Assembly (NCBI RefSeq): GCF_001422485.1
Contig: NZ_LMNF01000003.1
Span: 1 to 64,000, forward strand
Reading direction: 5' to 3'
Length of the DNA: 64,000 nt
Source: Agreia sp. Leaf283
GTDB lineage: Bacteria; Actinomycetota; Actinomycetes; Actinomycetales; Microbacteriaceae
The position numbers and the translations under genes are program-made. The first letter of the stretch is position 1. Each line of letters begins with the position of its first letter. Under the pieces are notes generated by a model. The model was not told where the DNA came from and ran no database searches. It worked only from the letters and a program-made list of their open reading frames with translations. Below, piece after piece: positions 25,470 through 37,574 of this stretch.

Positions 25470-26681
25470 TCACGGCCGCACCGCGCTCGTCACGGCGTTC
25501 TCGAGAAGAAGGAGTCGGTCGGAGAGAGCGATCAGATCGCCCTCGCCAGACGGCATCGCATCGACCAGAACGGCCCGGATGTCGCCGAGCGACCAGCCGG
25601 GCAGCACGGCGGCCGCCGATGAGGCGACCTCCTCTACCGAGGCATTGCGGGGGAGTCCGAGCACGGACGACAGGCGCGTGATGGTTCCGATGCGCAGCGA
25701 GTCGAGCGCGTGGGTGTGCGCGCCGGCCTTGGCGTAGAGCCGTGCGCGGCCCTCCATGGTCTCGCGCGAACGCACGGTGACCGGGAGGTTCTCGACCACG
25801 AGCGCACCGAGCCTGCGCCCCCGCCAGATTGCGGCGGCGAGGAAGGTGAAGACGGCGAGCAGAAGCACGGGAGTCACCCAGTCGGGAGTGAGCGACGCGA
25901 CGTCGGCCGGCCCGTCGGCCACGACGTCGTCTGCCGTGGGCACGTACCAGACGAGGGTGTCGTCTTCGCCCAGGAGGCCCAGCGCGAGCGCCGCGTTTCC
26001 TGCTCCGGTGATGCCCTCGTTGCTCAGCACGTCGGCCGCGCCGAGAACGGTGGTCGTGCCGTTCGGGGTCTCGGTGCTCACCACGTAGTAGGCGTCGTCC
26101 GAGCTGCGGAAACAGAGCTGGGCGTCACCGTCTGCCGCCGCGCGGTAGGACTGTCCACCACCGATGATGGTGCCCGCACGTTCGGCGGCCGGCAGGGAGC
26201 ATCCGGCGTCGACGCCGTCGATGTCGCGGGGTGCGCCGGCCGCGGCGACTCCGGGCGCGAAGGCGCGCAGTTCGTTGAACCCCGGCAGGAACAGCACGAC
26301 CCGGTCGGCGAGCTCCGCGGCGTCGCCCAGCTGTTCGTCGGTCAGATAGCCGCCGGGGTCGGCGAAGGCGAGGGTCGCGCCGGGTGCCGCATCCACTGCG
26401 GCCCGCGCCTGCGGGAGCGTGTCTGCCTGCACGACGTCGACACCCTGCTGCCGCAAGACCTCGGCCACCGCCTTGCTGCCGTCGGGCGCGGCGTTCGTGA
26501 TCGAATACGGCGACCTGCTGCCGGTTCCGGTTCCGGATGCGACGGTGACGAGGAGCAGGCCGATCACGGCGACCGCGGCGAGAATGAGCCAGAACCGCCA
26601 GCGTCGCGCCGTGGCGCGGAGCGTGGGCGTCGTCGCCTCGGCCCGGGAGGGCGACTCCTGCACGGTCGCGGGCGCGCTCAC
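25470..26681 (-). CDS. DUF4350-domain membrane protein
   Basis: A 403-residue protein with one N-terminal helix (RFWLILAAVAVIGLLLVTVA), a periplasm-side alpha/beta DUF4350 domain (PYSITNAAPDGSKAVAEVLRQ, and VVLFLPGFNELRAFA), a second helix (PVLLLAVFTFLAAAIW) and a cytoplasmic helical tail (MEGRARLYAKAGAHTHALDSL). DUF4350 proteins are found in actinomycete MoxR operons. The start is GTG 26681, whose first four bases overlap the stop of the DUF4129 gene (GTGA). The role, possibly in wall or spore-coat-like processes, is not known. Confidence 0.85.
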   Translation of the reverse strand: MSAPATVQESPSRAEATTPTLRATARRWRFWLILAAVAVIGLLLVTVASGTGTGSRSPYSITNAAPDGSKAVAEVLRQQGVDVVQADTLPQARAAVDAAPGATLAFADPGGYLTDEQLGDAAELADRVVLFLPGFNELRAFAPGVAAAGAPRDIDGVDAGCSLPAAERAGTIIGGGQSYRAAADGDAQLCFRSSDDAYYVVSTETPNGTTTVLGAADVLSNEGITGAGNAALALGLLGEDDTLVWYVPTADDVVADGPADVASLTPDWVTPVLLLAVFTFLAAAIWRGRRLGALVVENLPVTVRSRETMEGRARLYAKAGAHTHALDSLRIGTITRLSSVLGLPRNASVEEVASSAAAVLPGWSLGDIRAVLVDAMPSGEGDLIALSDRLLLLENAVTSAVRP

Positions 26682-27361
26682 AGTGCGGCTCCCGAGTCGG
26701 CGACGCGCTCGAGTCGAGCCGGCCGCGCGGCGAGCAGGTCTCGATCGAGTGCCGAAATCTCGTCGAACTCCTCGCGGCTGCCCGGCCGGTCGAGATAACG
26801 CACGCTGTCGAAGGAGCGGGCTCCGCGGACCAGACGGTCGCCGTGCTCGGGGAAGGTGCGACCGGCTCGGGCGGCGAACTCCTGCGCCGTGGTGCCAGGA
26901 GTGACCGACACGACGGTGCGCTCGGCGAGCTGGCGGGCGACGGCGCGGAACATCTCCTCGATCGCCGCGACGAAGTCGCCGGCTGCGGCGGCCCGGTGGG
27001 CCGACGCCCGCAGTTCTGCCGAGGTGCGCGTGTCGTCGTCGTCGGAGAACAGGGCGCCGGCGACGGCGCTCCTGCGCTGCAGGCGGGGGCGGCCGAAGAC
27101 GAAGAAGGCCGCCACGATGAGACCGACCACGAGCACGGTCACGACCAGCGGGAAGACGTTTGGCACCGAGCTGTCGGCCGAGCCCTGGAAGGACCCGAGC
27201 CAGTCCTGGATGGCCTGGGCGAGGCGGTCGATCAGGGTCGGCCTGGCCGCCGCGTACTCGGGCTTGCCGAGCTCGTCGAGCAGCAGCTTTCGCGCGTCAG
27301 GCGCGTCGGGATCGACGGGAACGTCGAGAAGGACCGTGGGCAGAGCGGAGAACGGGCGCAT
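26678..27361 (-). CDS. DUF4129-domain membrane protein
   Basis: A 227-residue protein from ATG 27361 (MRPFSALPTVLLDVP); ATG 27418 would overlap the gene before by 44 bases. One membrane helix (NVFPLVVTVLVVGLIVAAFFVF) separates an external N-terminus from a cytoplasmic DUF4129 domain (SAELRASAHRAAAAGDFVAAIEEMFRAVARQL, GTTAQEFAARAGRTF, FDSVRYLDRPGSREEFDEI). The domain is best known from the C-terminus of TgpA-type transglutaminase proteins. Here it stands alone, as usual for actinomycetes. Confidence 0.85.
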   Translation of the reverse strand: MRPFSALPTVLLDVPVDPDAPDARKLLLDELGKPEYAAARPTLIDRLAQAIQDWLGSFQGSADSSVPNVFPLVVTVLVVGLIVAAFFVFGRPRLQRRSAVAGALFSDDDDTRTSAELRASAHRAAAAGDFVAAIEEMFRAVARQLAERTVVSVTPGTTAQEFAARAGRTFPEHGDRLVRGARSFDSVRYLDRPGSREEFDEISALDRDLLAARPARLERVADSGAAL

Positions 27362-27374
27362 AGGAGAGGAGAGG

Positions 27375-28616
27375 TCAGCCGTTTCTCTGGGAGGAGACGA
27401 GGTAGGGATCGACGACATCGTGGGCGCCGCCGGCCTGCCGGGCCTCGACGTAGCGCATGAGGTCGAGATCGAGACCCTCGCGGCGCATCCGGAGGTCGAT
27501 GTAGACGACCGCGACGGCCGACGACTGCACGACGGCCGCGATGGAGCCCAGGATGAGGCTGACGATGAGCGCGAGTCCGTAGGTCACTGCCAGCACGGCG
27601 ATGTACGAACCGGAGTCGTCGGAGCTGCCTGTGGGGAACAGGAAGCTCGCGACGAGTCCGCCGATGAACGACACGGGAGTGGTGATGATCTGCGTCGCCG
27701 CATAGAGAATGACGCCGATGAGGGCGAGCACGCCGAACGTCTTCCAGAACGAGTGGGTGGTGAGCCCCCAGGAACGCCTGATCGACGAGATCACGCCTCG
27801 ACGCTCGAGCACGATGATCGACGGCACCAGGGCAGTCTTCGTGCCCAGCCAGATTCCGGCGGCGGCGAGCACGAGCGTGCCCAGAACACCGAAGAGGACG
27901 GCGAAGCCGATCGCGGCCCCGCCGATCATGCCGATGAGCACCGCGATGCCGATGACCCCGGCGACGGCCACGACGATCAGGCCGAGGAGGATCGCGAACC
28001 AGGCGATCAGGGGCCAGAGCCGTCGACCGGCGGCCTTCCAGAGCGCGCCCATGCGGTTCTTCTCGCCCAGGGTGCCGCGGGCGACCTCGACGACGAGCAC
28101 GCCCTGCAGGAGAGCGGAGCCGAGGATCGACAGCGCCAGAGGCACGAGGCTGGCGAGGATCACCGTCGCCCAGGCGCCTGCAGTGACGGCGTCTCGGTCT
28201 TCGGGGAGGGCGCTGTCGATGCGGCCGAAGGCGAGGATGCCGACGCCGCCGATGACGAAGACCGCGACGAGAGAGGTGACGAGTTGAACGATCAGGGCGC
28301 TGCCGAAGGTGGCGCCGGGATTGCGTCGCAGAACCTGGAACGGGGTACCGAGGAGCGTTCCGAACCCCAACGGTCGGAGGGGGAGCAGGCCGGGACGAGG
28401 CGGTGGCGACCAGGCGCCGGGCGCGGGCGGCGGAACGGTCGGGTAGCCCGTGGGCGGGGCGCCGTACGCAGCCTGCGGCGCACCGCCGTACGGAGCCTGG
28501 GGCGCACCGCCATACGGAGCCTGCGGCGCACCGCCGTAAGGCGCCTGCGGCACACCGCCGTACGACGGTGGAAGGGTGGGGGGCGCCTCAGGCCCGCCGT
28601 TCTGGCTGTCGTTCAC
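27375..28616 (-). CDS. Membrane protein with Pro/Gly/Tyr-rich N-terminus (GPDPase membrane-domain-like)
   Basis: A 413-residue protein from GTG 28616, with AAGGA six bases before it. Residues 1-80 are low-complexity with four PYGGAPQA-type repeats coded by imperfect 24-base units (28470-28560). The rest has six to eight hydrophobic helices. Motifs resembling the membrane domain linked to glycerophosphodiester phosphodiesterases are PFQVLRRNPGATFGSALIVQL, LWKAAGRRLWPLIAWFAIL and SIIVLERRGVISSIRRSWGLT. No phosphodiesterase catalytic domain is present. It heads the five-gene moxR operon and is divergent from mtrA. Confidence 0.8.
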   Translation of the reverse strand: MNDSQNGGPEAPPTLPPSYGGVPQAPYGGAPQAPYGGAPQAPYGGAPQAAYGAPPTGYPTVPPPAPGAWSPPPRPGLLPLRPLGFGTLLGTPFQVLRRNPGATFGSALIVQLVTSLVAVFVIGGVGILAFGRIDSALPEDRDAVTAGAWATVILASLVPLALSILGSALLQGVLVVEVARGTLGEKNRMGALWKAAGRRLWPLIAWFAILLGLIVVAVAGVIGIAVLIGMIGGAAIGFAVLFGVLGTLVLAAAGIWLGTKTALVPSIIVLERRGVISSIRRSWGLTTHSFWKTFGVLALIGVILYAATQIITTPVSFIGGLVASFLFPTGSSDDSGSYIAVLAVTYGLALIVSLILGSIAAVVQSSAVAVVYIDLRMRREGLDLDLMRYVEARQAGGAHDVVDPYLVSSQRNG

Positions 28617-28728
28617 CGGTGTTCCTTCATGTCGTATCGGTGTCCCCCCGGCATGTCACGTGCTCCCATGCTTCCACACACCCCGCCCCGCCCGCAGGAT
28701 GCTGTGAATCAATGACGGGAGGCTCGAC

Positions 28729-28734
28729 TAATCT
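28729..28734 (+). promoter_or_regulatory. -10 for leaderless mtrA
   Basis: TAATCT is followed by seven bases (GTAGCGC) and ATG 28742. No ribosome site lies between. Confidence 0.5.
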
Positions 28735-28741
28735 GTAGCGC

Positions 28742-29422
28742 ATGGATGCTCGCATACTGGTCGTCGACGATGACACCGCCCTGGCAGAGATGATCGGCAT
28801 CGTTCTGCGCGCCGAAGGATTCGAGCCGGTGTTCTGTGCCGACGGCGCGGAGGCGCTCGGCATCTTCCGCGAGTCGAAGCCCGACCTCGTTCTGCTCGAC
28901 CTCATGCTCCCCGGTCTCGACGGCATCGAGGTCTGCAGGCTCATCCGCGCGGAGTCCGGAACGCCGGTGATCATGCTCACGGCGAAGGCCGACACCACCG
29001 ACGTGGTGAAGGGGCTCGAGGCGGGGGCCGACGACTACGTCGTCAAGCCGTTCAATCCCAAAGAACTCGTGGCACGCATCCGCACCCGCCTGCGGCCCAG
29101 CGCCGCCGGCTCGCCGGAGCTTCTTCAGGTCGGCGACCTCGAGCTCGATGTCGCCGGGCACGAGGTGCGCCGGGGCGACGCGCGCATCGGACTCACCCCT
29201 CTCGAATTCGATCTCCTCCACGCCCTGGCCGCCAAGCCGCAGCAGGTCTTCACCCGCGAGATGCTGCTCGAACAGGTCTGGGGCTACCACTACAAGGCCG
29301 ACACCCGACTGGTGAACGTGCACGTGCAGCGCCTGCGCGCCAAGGTCGAGGAAGATCCCGACAACCCGCGCATCGTCATGACCGTTCGTGGCGTCGGCTA
29401 CCGGGCGGGTCAGGTCACGTAG
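28742..29422 (+). CDS. mtrA: Two-component response regulator MtrA
   Basis: A 226-residue OmpR/PhoB-type regulator. The receiver domain starts RILVVDDDTALAEM, has the phosphoacceptor Asp53 in LVLLDLMLPG, Thr in MLTAKAD, and the switch Lys in DDYVVKPFNP. The winged-helix effector domain ends RVQRLRAKVEEDP-like (HVQRLRAKVEEDPDNPRIV) and GVGYRAG. MtrA controls cell division, replication and wall metabolism in actinomycetes and is usually essential. It is followed six bases later by mtrB and then lpqB, the conserved signalling unit. Confidence 0.96.
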   Translation: MDARILVVDDDTALAEMIGIVLRAEGFEPVFCADGAEALGIFRESKPDLVLLDLMLPGLDGIEVCRLIRAESGTPVIMLTAKADTTDVVKGLEAGADDYVVKPFNPKELVARIRTRLRPSAAGSPELLQVGDLELDVAGHEVRRGDARIGLTPLEFDLLHALAAKPQQVFTREMLLEQVWGYHYKADTRLVNVHVQRLRAKVEEDPDNPRIVMTVRGVGYRAGQVT

Positions 29423-29428
29423 CGACCC

Positions 29429-31120
29429 GTGTCGACAGACAGCATCGCCACCGTCGAAGGGCGCCGCACGAGCCGCATAGGCCCGACGATCGTGCGGGAG
29501 TGGCGCACCTGGCCCATGCAGATCGCGCGCGGCTGGCGGCGATCGCTGCAGTTCCGCACCATCGTGATCACGGTGGCGCTCTCGGCCGTGGCCCTGTCGG
29601 CCACGGGTGCGTTCGTGTCGACGAGCATCAGCAACGACCTCTTCAACTCGCGACTCGACCAGGTGCTCATCGAATCGAAGCGCGCTGCGACGGCGGCGCA
29701 GAAGATCTTCGACTCGTCCGACGTGACCGGGCAGGCAGCCAGCCTGTCGCTGCAGAACTCGGTGAAGAACGCCATCACCGCATCGACGTCGTCGCGGCTG
29801 GTGGCGCTGTACGTGACGCCGGGAAAGGAGTCCGATCCGAACACCGCGATCTCCTTCACCGCGCTCAAGCTGGTCGACGTCATAACGCCGGAACTGCGCT
29901 CCCAGGTGTCCTCCGGCAGCGACGACCAGTCTCAGTACTGGCAGTCCGTCTCGCTCGGTGACGGGCAGAGCTCGTCGGTGCCCGGAATCGTCGTGGGCAC
30001 GCCTCTCTCGGTTCCGGGCTCGGGCGAGTTCGAGCTGTATCTCGGCTACGACCTCGCCGAGGCCGACCGCACACTCGTGTTCGTCCAGCAGATCCTCCTC
30101 ATCGCGGCCCTCGCGCTGAGCCTGCTGATCGGCGTGATCGCCTGGGTCGTCGTGCGACTCGTCGTCGAGCCGATCCGGGTGGCCGCCGAGACCAGTGAGA
30201 AGCTCGCCGCGGGCGAGCTCGAGGTGCGCATCCCCGAGAAGGGCGACGACGTGATCACGACGCTGGCGAGATCCTTCAACGGCATGGCCGACAGCATCCA
30301 GTCGCAGATCACCCAGCTGGCCGATCTCTCGAGGGTGCAGCAGCGATTCGTGTCGGATGTCTCGCACGAGCTGCGCACGCCCCTCACCACGATCAGATTG
30401 GCCGGCGACGTGCTGTTCGATCAACGCGACTCCTTTCCGCCCGCGACGTCGCGCACGGCCGAGCTGCTGCACACGCAGACGGAGCGCTTCGAGCTGCTGC
30501 TCGGCGACCTGCTCGAGATCAGCCGGTTCGACGCCGGCTCCGCCGAGCTCGAGACCGAGCCGGCCAGCCTCGTGCACCTCGTGGAGGGCTCCATAGACGA
30601 GATGAGCCAGCTGGCGCAGCAGGCGGGCAGCGAACTGCGGCTCGTCGCGCTGGGCGGGTACTTCGAGGCCGACATCGACGCGCGACGCATCCGGCGCATC
30701 GTGCGCAACCTTCTCGGCAATGCGATCGAGCACGGCGAGGGGCGCCCCATCATCGTGTCGATCGACAGCACGGCCACGGCCGTCGCGCTCGCGGTTCGCG
30801 ATTACGGAATCGGTATGACCCCCGAGTCTGCCGCCCGGGTCTTCGACAGGTTCTGGCGAGCCGACCCGTCGCGCAAACGCACCATCGGCGGCACGGGGCT
30901 CGGCCTCGCGATCTCTCTCGAAGACGCGGCGCTGCACGGGGGAGAGCTCGAACTGTGGAGCGAGCCAGGCGCCGGCACGTGCTTCCGGCTGACCCTGCCG
31001 CGCATCAAGGGCAGACCGATCGGCGTCTCGCCGCTGCCGCTGCCGCCACTCGATGCCGACGGCGAGGCGCAGACGCACAACGCGTTCGACGAGCAGGCCT
31101 TCAACGGAGACAAGTCATGA
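29429..31120 (+). CDS. mtrB: Two-component sensor histidine kinase MtrB
   Basis: A 563-residue membrane kinase from GTG 29429. It has two membrane helices (residues about 43-65 and 220-245) around an extracellular sensor region, then a HAMP linker (VVEPIRVAAETSEKLAAGELEVRIP). The phosphorylated His313 is in VSDVSHELRTPLTTIR. The ATP-binding domain shows NLLGNAIEHGEG, RDYGIGMTP, RFWRADPSRKRTIGGTGLGLAI. The partners are MtrA upstream and LpqB, a lipoprotein that modulates MtrB, whose ATG overlaps the mtrB stop (ATGA). Confidence 0.95.
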   Translation: MSTDSIATVEGRRTSRIGPTIVREWRTWPMQIARGWRRSLQFRTIVITVALSAVALSATGAFVSTSISNDLFNSRLDQVLIESKRAATAAQKIFDSSDVTGQAASLSLQNSVKNAITASTSSRLVALYVTPGKESDPNTAISFTALKLVDVITPELRSQVSSGSDDQSQYWQSVSLGDGQSSSVPGIVVGTPLSVPGSGEFELYLGYDLAEADRTLVFVQQILLIAALALSLLIGVIAWVVVRLVVEPIRVAAETSEKLAAGELEVRIPEKGDDVITTLARSFNGMADSIQSQITQLADLSRVQQRFVSDVSHELRTPLTTIRLAGDVLFDQRDSFPPATSRTAELLHTQTERFELLLGDLLEISRFDAGSAELETEPASLVHLVEGSIDEMSQLAQQAGSELRLVALGGYFEADIDARRIRRIVRNLLGNAIEHGEGRPIIVSIDSTATAVALAVRDYGIGMTPESAARVFDRFWRADPSRKRTIGGTGLGLAISLEDAALHGGELELWSEPGAGTCFRLTLPRIKGRPIGVSPLPLPPLDADGEAQTHNAFDEQAFNGDKS

Positions 31121-32805
31121 TGCGTTCACGCTCCCGCGCCCTGATCGCCGCGATGGCATCGCTGACCGTGCTGCTCCTCGCCGGATGCGTGGGCATCCCC
31201 AGTTCCGGTCCTGTGGAGAAGGGCGACGCGCTCTCGACCACCGACGAGATCGACATCATCTTCCAGCCCTCGGGCCCCGGCGTCGACGAGAGCCAGGAGG
31301 ACATCCTCAATGGATTCATCCGCGCCGCGCTGAACCCCCTGAACAACTTCGCGGTCGCGAGGTCGTTCCTCAGCAAGAGCTTCTCCGACGACTGGAAGCC
31401 CGACGCCGGAGTCACGATCGACCAGAGCGGCCGCAGCACCCAGGCGGTGTCGGAGACCTCGATCGACCTGAAGGTCAGCCCCATCGCCACCGTCGACGCC
31501 GACGGGGAGTACAGCACCGTGCCCGCCGCGGCCCCGGTCACCCGCAGCTACACCTTCGTGCAGGAGGACGGCCAGTGGCGCATCAACACGGCGCCCGACG
31601 GCATCGTGATGCTCGCCACCGAATTCGCCGAGGTCTACAACTCGTATCCCCTCTACTTCTTCGACCCGAGCTACCAGCGTCTGGTGCCCGACGTGCGCTG
31701 GTTCCCGCGCGTCGCATCCAATACCGGAACGCGCATCGCGCGCGCCCTGATCAACGGCCCCTCCGCCTGGCTCGACGGTGCCGTGGTCACCGCATTCCCC
31801 GAGGGAACGGGAGTGACGAGCGTTCCTGTCGACGCCGGACTCGCATCCGTCGACCTGTCAGGGCCCGTTCTCGACTCGAGCGAGGCGACGCTCGAGCGAA
31901 TGCAGGTTCAGCTCCGGGCGAGTCTGCTCACCCTGAGCGGCGTGTCGACCGTGCGCCTGACCGTCGATTCCACCGAGGTTCCTCTGGCCACCTCGGGCGA
32001 CGCGGCGCCCATCACGAGTCCTCGCGTCGACAGTCGCGCGCTCGTGTTGCGCTCGGGGCAGTTCGGCTTCTTCACCGGCAGTTCGCTCACGCCGATCGAG
32101 GGCATCAGCGATGACGTGGCGTCGCTCGCGGCCACGTCGATCGCGTTCTCCGACTCGGTTCCCGGCCTGCAGCTCGCCGCGGTGGGAACGGCCGCCGGCG
32201 TGTACGCGGCAGCCCCCTCGTCGACGCCCGGTCTCGTCGACGACCGCCCCGGCCTCATCGAGCCGAGCCTCGACCCCGAGGGGTTCGTGTGGACGGTTCC
32301 GCGTGGGTCGCCGCTCGACGTCCGGGTCGCCGCGGGCGGACGAACGCCGTCGAGCTTCACGGCCACGTGGGATGGCGCGAGCGAGATCGTGTCGCTCGAC
32401 GTCTCGCGCGACGGCGCCCGGGTGCTCGCATTCCTCACGATGGATGGCGAGCCCCGTCTCGTGGTCGCGTCGGTCATCCGCGATAAAGACGGCACGCCCA
32501 CGGGGCTCGGCGAGCCCGTCGACCTGGCCGAAGGGCCCGGCACGGCGGTGGATGCGACGTGGGTCGACTCCCTGTCGGTCGCGTCGGCGACGCTCACCGC
32601 CTCAGGCGACAACGCGATCGTGCAGCAGCAGATCGGCGGCACGACGACGCAGCTGGCCGACGCGTCGGATGTGGTGTCGCTCGTCGGCTCGAACGACGTC
32701 GTCGGGTTGCGTGTGCTCGCCTCCGACGGCACGATCCTGCAGCAGAGCGCCAACACGTGGCAGGTGCGCGCCGCCGATGTGGCGCTGCTGGCCACGCAGT
32801 ACTGA
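31117..32805 (+). CDS. lpqB: Lipoprotein LpqB, MtrB accessory protein
   Basis: A 562-residue lipoprotein. The signal ends in the lipobox LLLAGC with Cys near residue 23, followed by VGIPSSGPVEKG. The GerMN-like domain is visible in ARALINGPSAWLDGAV and VQLRASLLTLSGVSTVRLTVD, and a beta-propeller-like C-terminus follows (TASGDNAIVQQQIGGTTTQL). The known role of LpqB is to sit outside the membrane and tune the MtrAB signal. The start overlaps mtrB at ATGA; two adjacent ATG codons (31117, 31120) are possible. The next gene begins 91 bases later. Confidence 0.93.
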   Translation: MMRSRSRALIAAMASLTVLLLAGCVGIPSSGPVEKGDALSTTDEIDIIFQPSGPGVDESQEDILNGFIRAALNPLNNFAVARSFLSKSFSDDWKPDAGVTIDQSGRSTQAVSETSIDLKVSPIATVDADGEYSTVPAAAPVTRSYTFVQEDGQWRINTAPDGIVMLATEFAEVYNSYPLYFFDPSYQRLVPDVRWFPRVASNTGTRIARALINGPSAWLDGAVVTAFPEGTGVTSVPVDAGLASVDLSGPVLDSSEATLERMQVQLRASLLTLSGVSTVRLTVDSTEVPLATSGDAAPITSPRVDSRALVLRSGQFGFFTGSSLTPIEGISDDVASLAATSIAFSDSVPGLQLAAVGTAAGVYAAAPSSTPGLVDDRPGLIEPSLDPEGFVWTVPRGSPLDVRVAAGGRTPSSFTATWDGASEIVSLDVSRDGARVLAFLTMDGEPRLVVASVIRDKDGTPTGLGEPVDLAEGPGTAVDATWVDSLSVASATLTASGDNAIVQQQIGGTTTQLADASDVVSLVGSNDVVGLRVLASDGTILQQSANTWQVRAADVALLATQY

Positions 32806-32896
32806 GACCGCTCCGCACAGCCGCCGGGCGAGCCTTTCTCTCCGCAGAGACCACCGGACCGGGCGAGCTGAGCCGGGTGCCCGCCAGGCTGGGGTC

Positions 32897-33712
32897 ATGG
32901 ATGCCCGTGGCCCGATCTCGACGGCGCTCTTAGACGGTCTCGCCGTGCTTCTGCCCGTGGAGTGCGCCGGGTGCGGCGCGACCGACAGAGGGGTCTGCGA
33001 CGCCTGTCGGGCGGCGCTCCAGCCACCCGAGCGGGCCGGCCGACACCTGATGACCCCGCCCGATGCCGGAGGGGCGGCAGACGGGCGCGGTCTTCCCCTG
33101 TGGTTCGCTGTCGACTATGCCGGGGTGCCCAAGGCGGCGCTGCACGCGCTCAAAGAAAGCAGTCGCGTCGATACCGCGAAGCCACTCGGGCGACTCCTCG
33201 GGGTCGCCGTGACGCAGGCGGTCACCGCCCTCGAACCCGGCCTGCCGTCGGGTGCCGTGCTCGAGACCCTCGTCGTCCCCTCGTCGCGCGGTGCCTTCCG
33301 ACTGCGCGGGTACAACCCCGTCGAGTCGCTCCTTCGATGGGCGGGGCCGCAGCCTCGCCGGGCCACCGGGCTCCGCTACGTGCGCGCTCCCCGAGACCAG
33401 GCATCCCTCGGCGCCGAGGAGCGGTGGGCCAACCTGCAGGGCTCGGTCGAGGCGGTTCGGCAGAGGCTCTCGGGGCGTCATCTGCTGCTCGTCGACGACG
33501 TGGTGACGACAGGCGCGACCCTGCTCGAATGCCGTCGTGCAGCCGAGGCCGGAGGCGCCATCGTGTGGGGTTCGGCAGCTCTCGCCCATACAGCAAAAGT
33601 CAAGAGAACAAACAGTGAATTACACGGTGACTTAGTCAGCCGGCAGGTCTACGGTGGGGGAAAAGGCGCGGAATCCAATCGCCCTCGACTCGGGCGCCGC
33701 GTCTTGGACTAG
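32897..33712 (+). CDS. ComF-family phosphoribosyltransferase-like protein
   Basis: A 271-residue cytoplasmic protein. The N-terminal zinc ribbon is CAGC with a second pair CDAC twelve residues on. The phosphoribosyltransferase motif is HLLLVDDVVTTGATLLECRRAA, and the family segment FRLRGYNPVESLLR is also present. ComFC proteins are linked to DNA uptake, but in actinomycetes the role is unproven. The C-terminus runs on for about 35 residues beyond the expected end near ALAHT (VKRTNSELHGDLVSRQVYGGG), through the region where the hpf control sequences should lie. A changed stop compared with relatives is possible. Confidence 0.88.
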   Translation: MDARGPISTALLDGLAVLLPVECAGCGATDRGVCDACRAALQPPERAGRHLMTPPDAGGAADGRGLPLWFAVDYAGVPKAALHALKESSRVDTAKPLGRLLGVAVTQAVTALEPGLPSGAVLETLVVPSSRGAFRLRGYNPVESLLRWAGPQPRRATGLRYVRAPRDQASLGAEERWANLQGSVEAVRQRLSGRHLLLVDDVVTTGATLLECRRAAEAGGAIVWGSAALAHTAKVKRTNSELHGDLVSRQVYGGGKGAESNRPRLGRRVLD

Positions 33713-33723
33713 GAGAGATCGCC

Positions 33724-34449
33724 TTGGAAATCAACATCACCGGACGAAACCTAGGAATCACCGATCGGTTTCGGGATTACGCGACAGAGAAGGCCGAGAA
33801 GGTCGAGCATCTCGCCGACAAGGCCCTCGCACTCGAGGTCAAACTCTGCCGCCACAACTCGGCCACGGCGTCGCCGGGCGACGACCGGGTCGAACTCACG
33901 CTGATCGGTCCTGGCCCCATCGTGCGGGCGGAGAGCGCAGCGAGCGACAAGTACGCGGCGTTCGATCTCGCCCTCGCGAAACTCATGGAGCGCGTGCGCC
34001 GCGCCAAAGATCGAAAGAAGGTGCATCGGGGCAAGCATCGCCCGGTCTCCTTGCGCGAGGCATCTACGGGCGGCTTCTCGGTCATCGACATCACACCGGC
34101 CGACGTCGAGGTCCTCAACAGCGTCGACAGCACCGGAGCCGTCAAGCCGCGGGCCGAAGAGCCCGACCAGCCGAGCTACTCCGAAGACGACGACTACACC
34201 GAGTACACGCCCGTCGTCATACGAGAGAAGGTGTTCCCCGCCGCGCCGATGACGGTCGACGACGCCCTCTACTACATGGAGCTCGTGGGCCACGACTTCT
34301 ACCTCTTCATCGACGCCGACAGCCTGCGCCCCAGCGTGGTCTACCGTCGCAAGGGCTGGGAGTACGGCGTGATCGGGCTCGACGACCAGGCGACGGATGC
34401 CGACGGCACAGTCGCCGCGGCCGCTGCGGCCGGAGCGTCGGCGCGATAG
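33724..34449 (+). CDS. hpf: Ribosome hibernation promoting factor, long form
   Basis: A 241-residue ribosome-binding protein from TTG 33724, with AGGAGAG about seven bases before it. The N-terminal S30AE domain ([36 protein letters not shown]) enters the 30S decoding region. A flexible linker leads to a C-terminal dimerisation domain ([45 protein letters not shown]). The long form alone can pair 70S ribosomes into 100S dimers. The position before secA is conserved in actinomycetes. A hairpin terminator follows. Confidence 0.95.
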   Translation: MEINITGRNLGITDRFRDYATEKAEKVEHLADKALALEVKLCRHNSATASPGDDRVELTLIGPGPIVRAESAASDKYAAFDLALAKLMERVRRAKDRKKVHRGKHRPVSLREASTGGFSVIDITPADVEVLNSVDSTGAVKPRAEEPDQPSYSEDDDYTEYTPVVIREKVFPAAPMTVDDALYYMELVGHDFYLFIDADSLRPSVVYRRKGWEYGVIGLDDQATDADGTVAAAAAAGASAR

Positions 34450-34471
34450 ACGCTCGAACGCAGCCTGCCTG

Positions 34472-34507
34472 ACGAAGGCCCGGCCCCGCACAGGGTCGGG
34501 CCTTCGT
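34472..34507 (+). terminator. Hairpin terminator after hpf
   Basis: Arms ACGAAGGCCCG (34472-34482) and CGGGCCTTCGT (34497-34507) are perfect 11-bp complements with a 14-base loop that can pair further (GCCC/GGGT). There is no T-run, as is common in high-GC actinomycetes. Confidence 0.8.
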
Positions 34508-34560
34508 GGTGTTCGGCCGGGATTCAGGCGCAGTTCCGGTGACGCACAGGCAAGGCAGGC

Positions 34561-34566
34561 TAGAAT
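34561..34566 (+). promoter_or_regulatory. -10 element for secA
   Basis: TAGAAT lies 52 bases before the secA GTG, after the hpf terminator. No clear -35 is seen. The leader would carry the AGGAG ribosome site at 34607-34612. Confidence 0.4.
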
Positions 34567-34618
34567 TGCTGGGATTGTCGGCCAAATGCGCCGCGATATC
34601 AGCAGTAGGAGACTCTCT

Positions 34619-37474
<2,856 letters not shown>

Positions 37475-37481
37475 CCGCCGC

Positions 37482-37569
37482 CGTTCCCTGAGCTTGTCTC
37501 AGAGCGCCCGTTCCCTGAACTTGTCGAAGGGCGCCGCTTCGACAGGCCCTTCGACAGGCTCAGGGAACG
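37482..37569. repeat. Cluster of GTTCCCTGAGCTTGTCGAAGGG repeats at a convergent gene end
   Basis: Two direct copies (37482-37500, truncated, and 37509-37532), a partial inverted copy (37537-37546) and a full inverted copy (37547-37569) fill the gap between the secA stop and the end of the Rv3235-like gene. The inverted pair can fold into a long stem and may also end both transcripts. Confidence 0.88.
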
Positions 37570-37574
37570 ACGCG

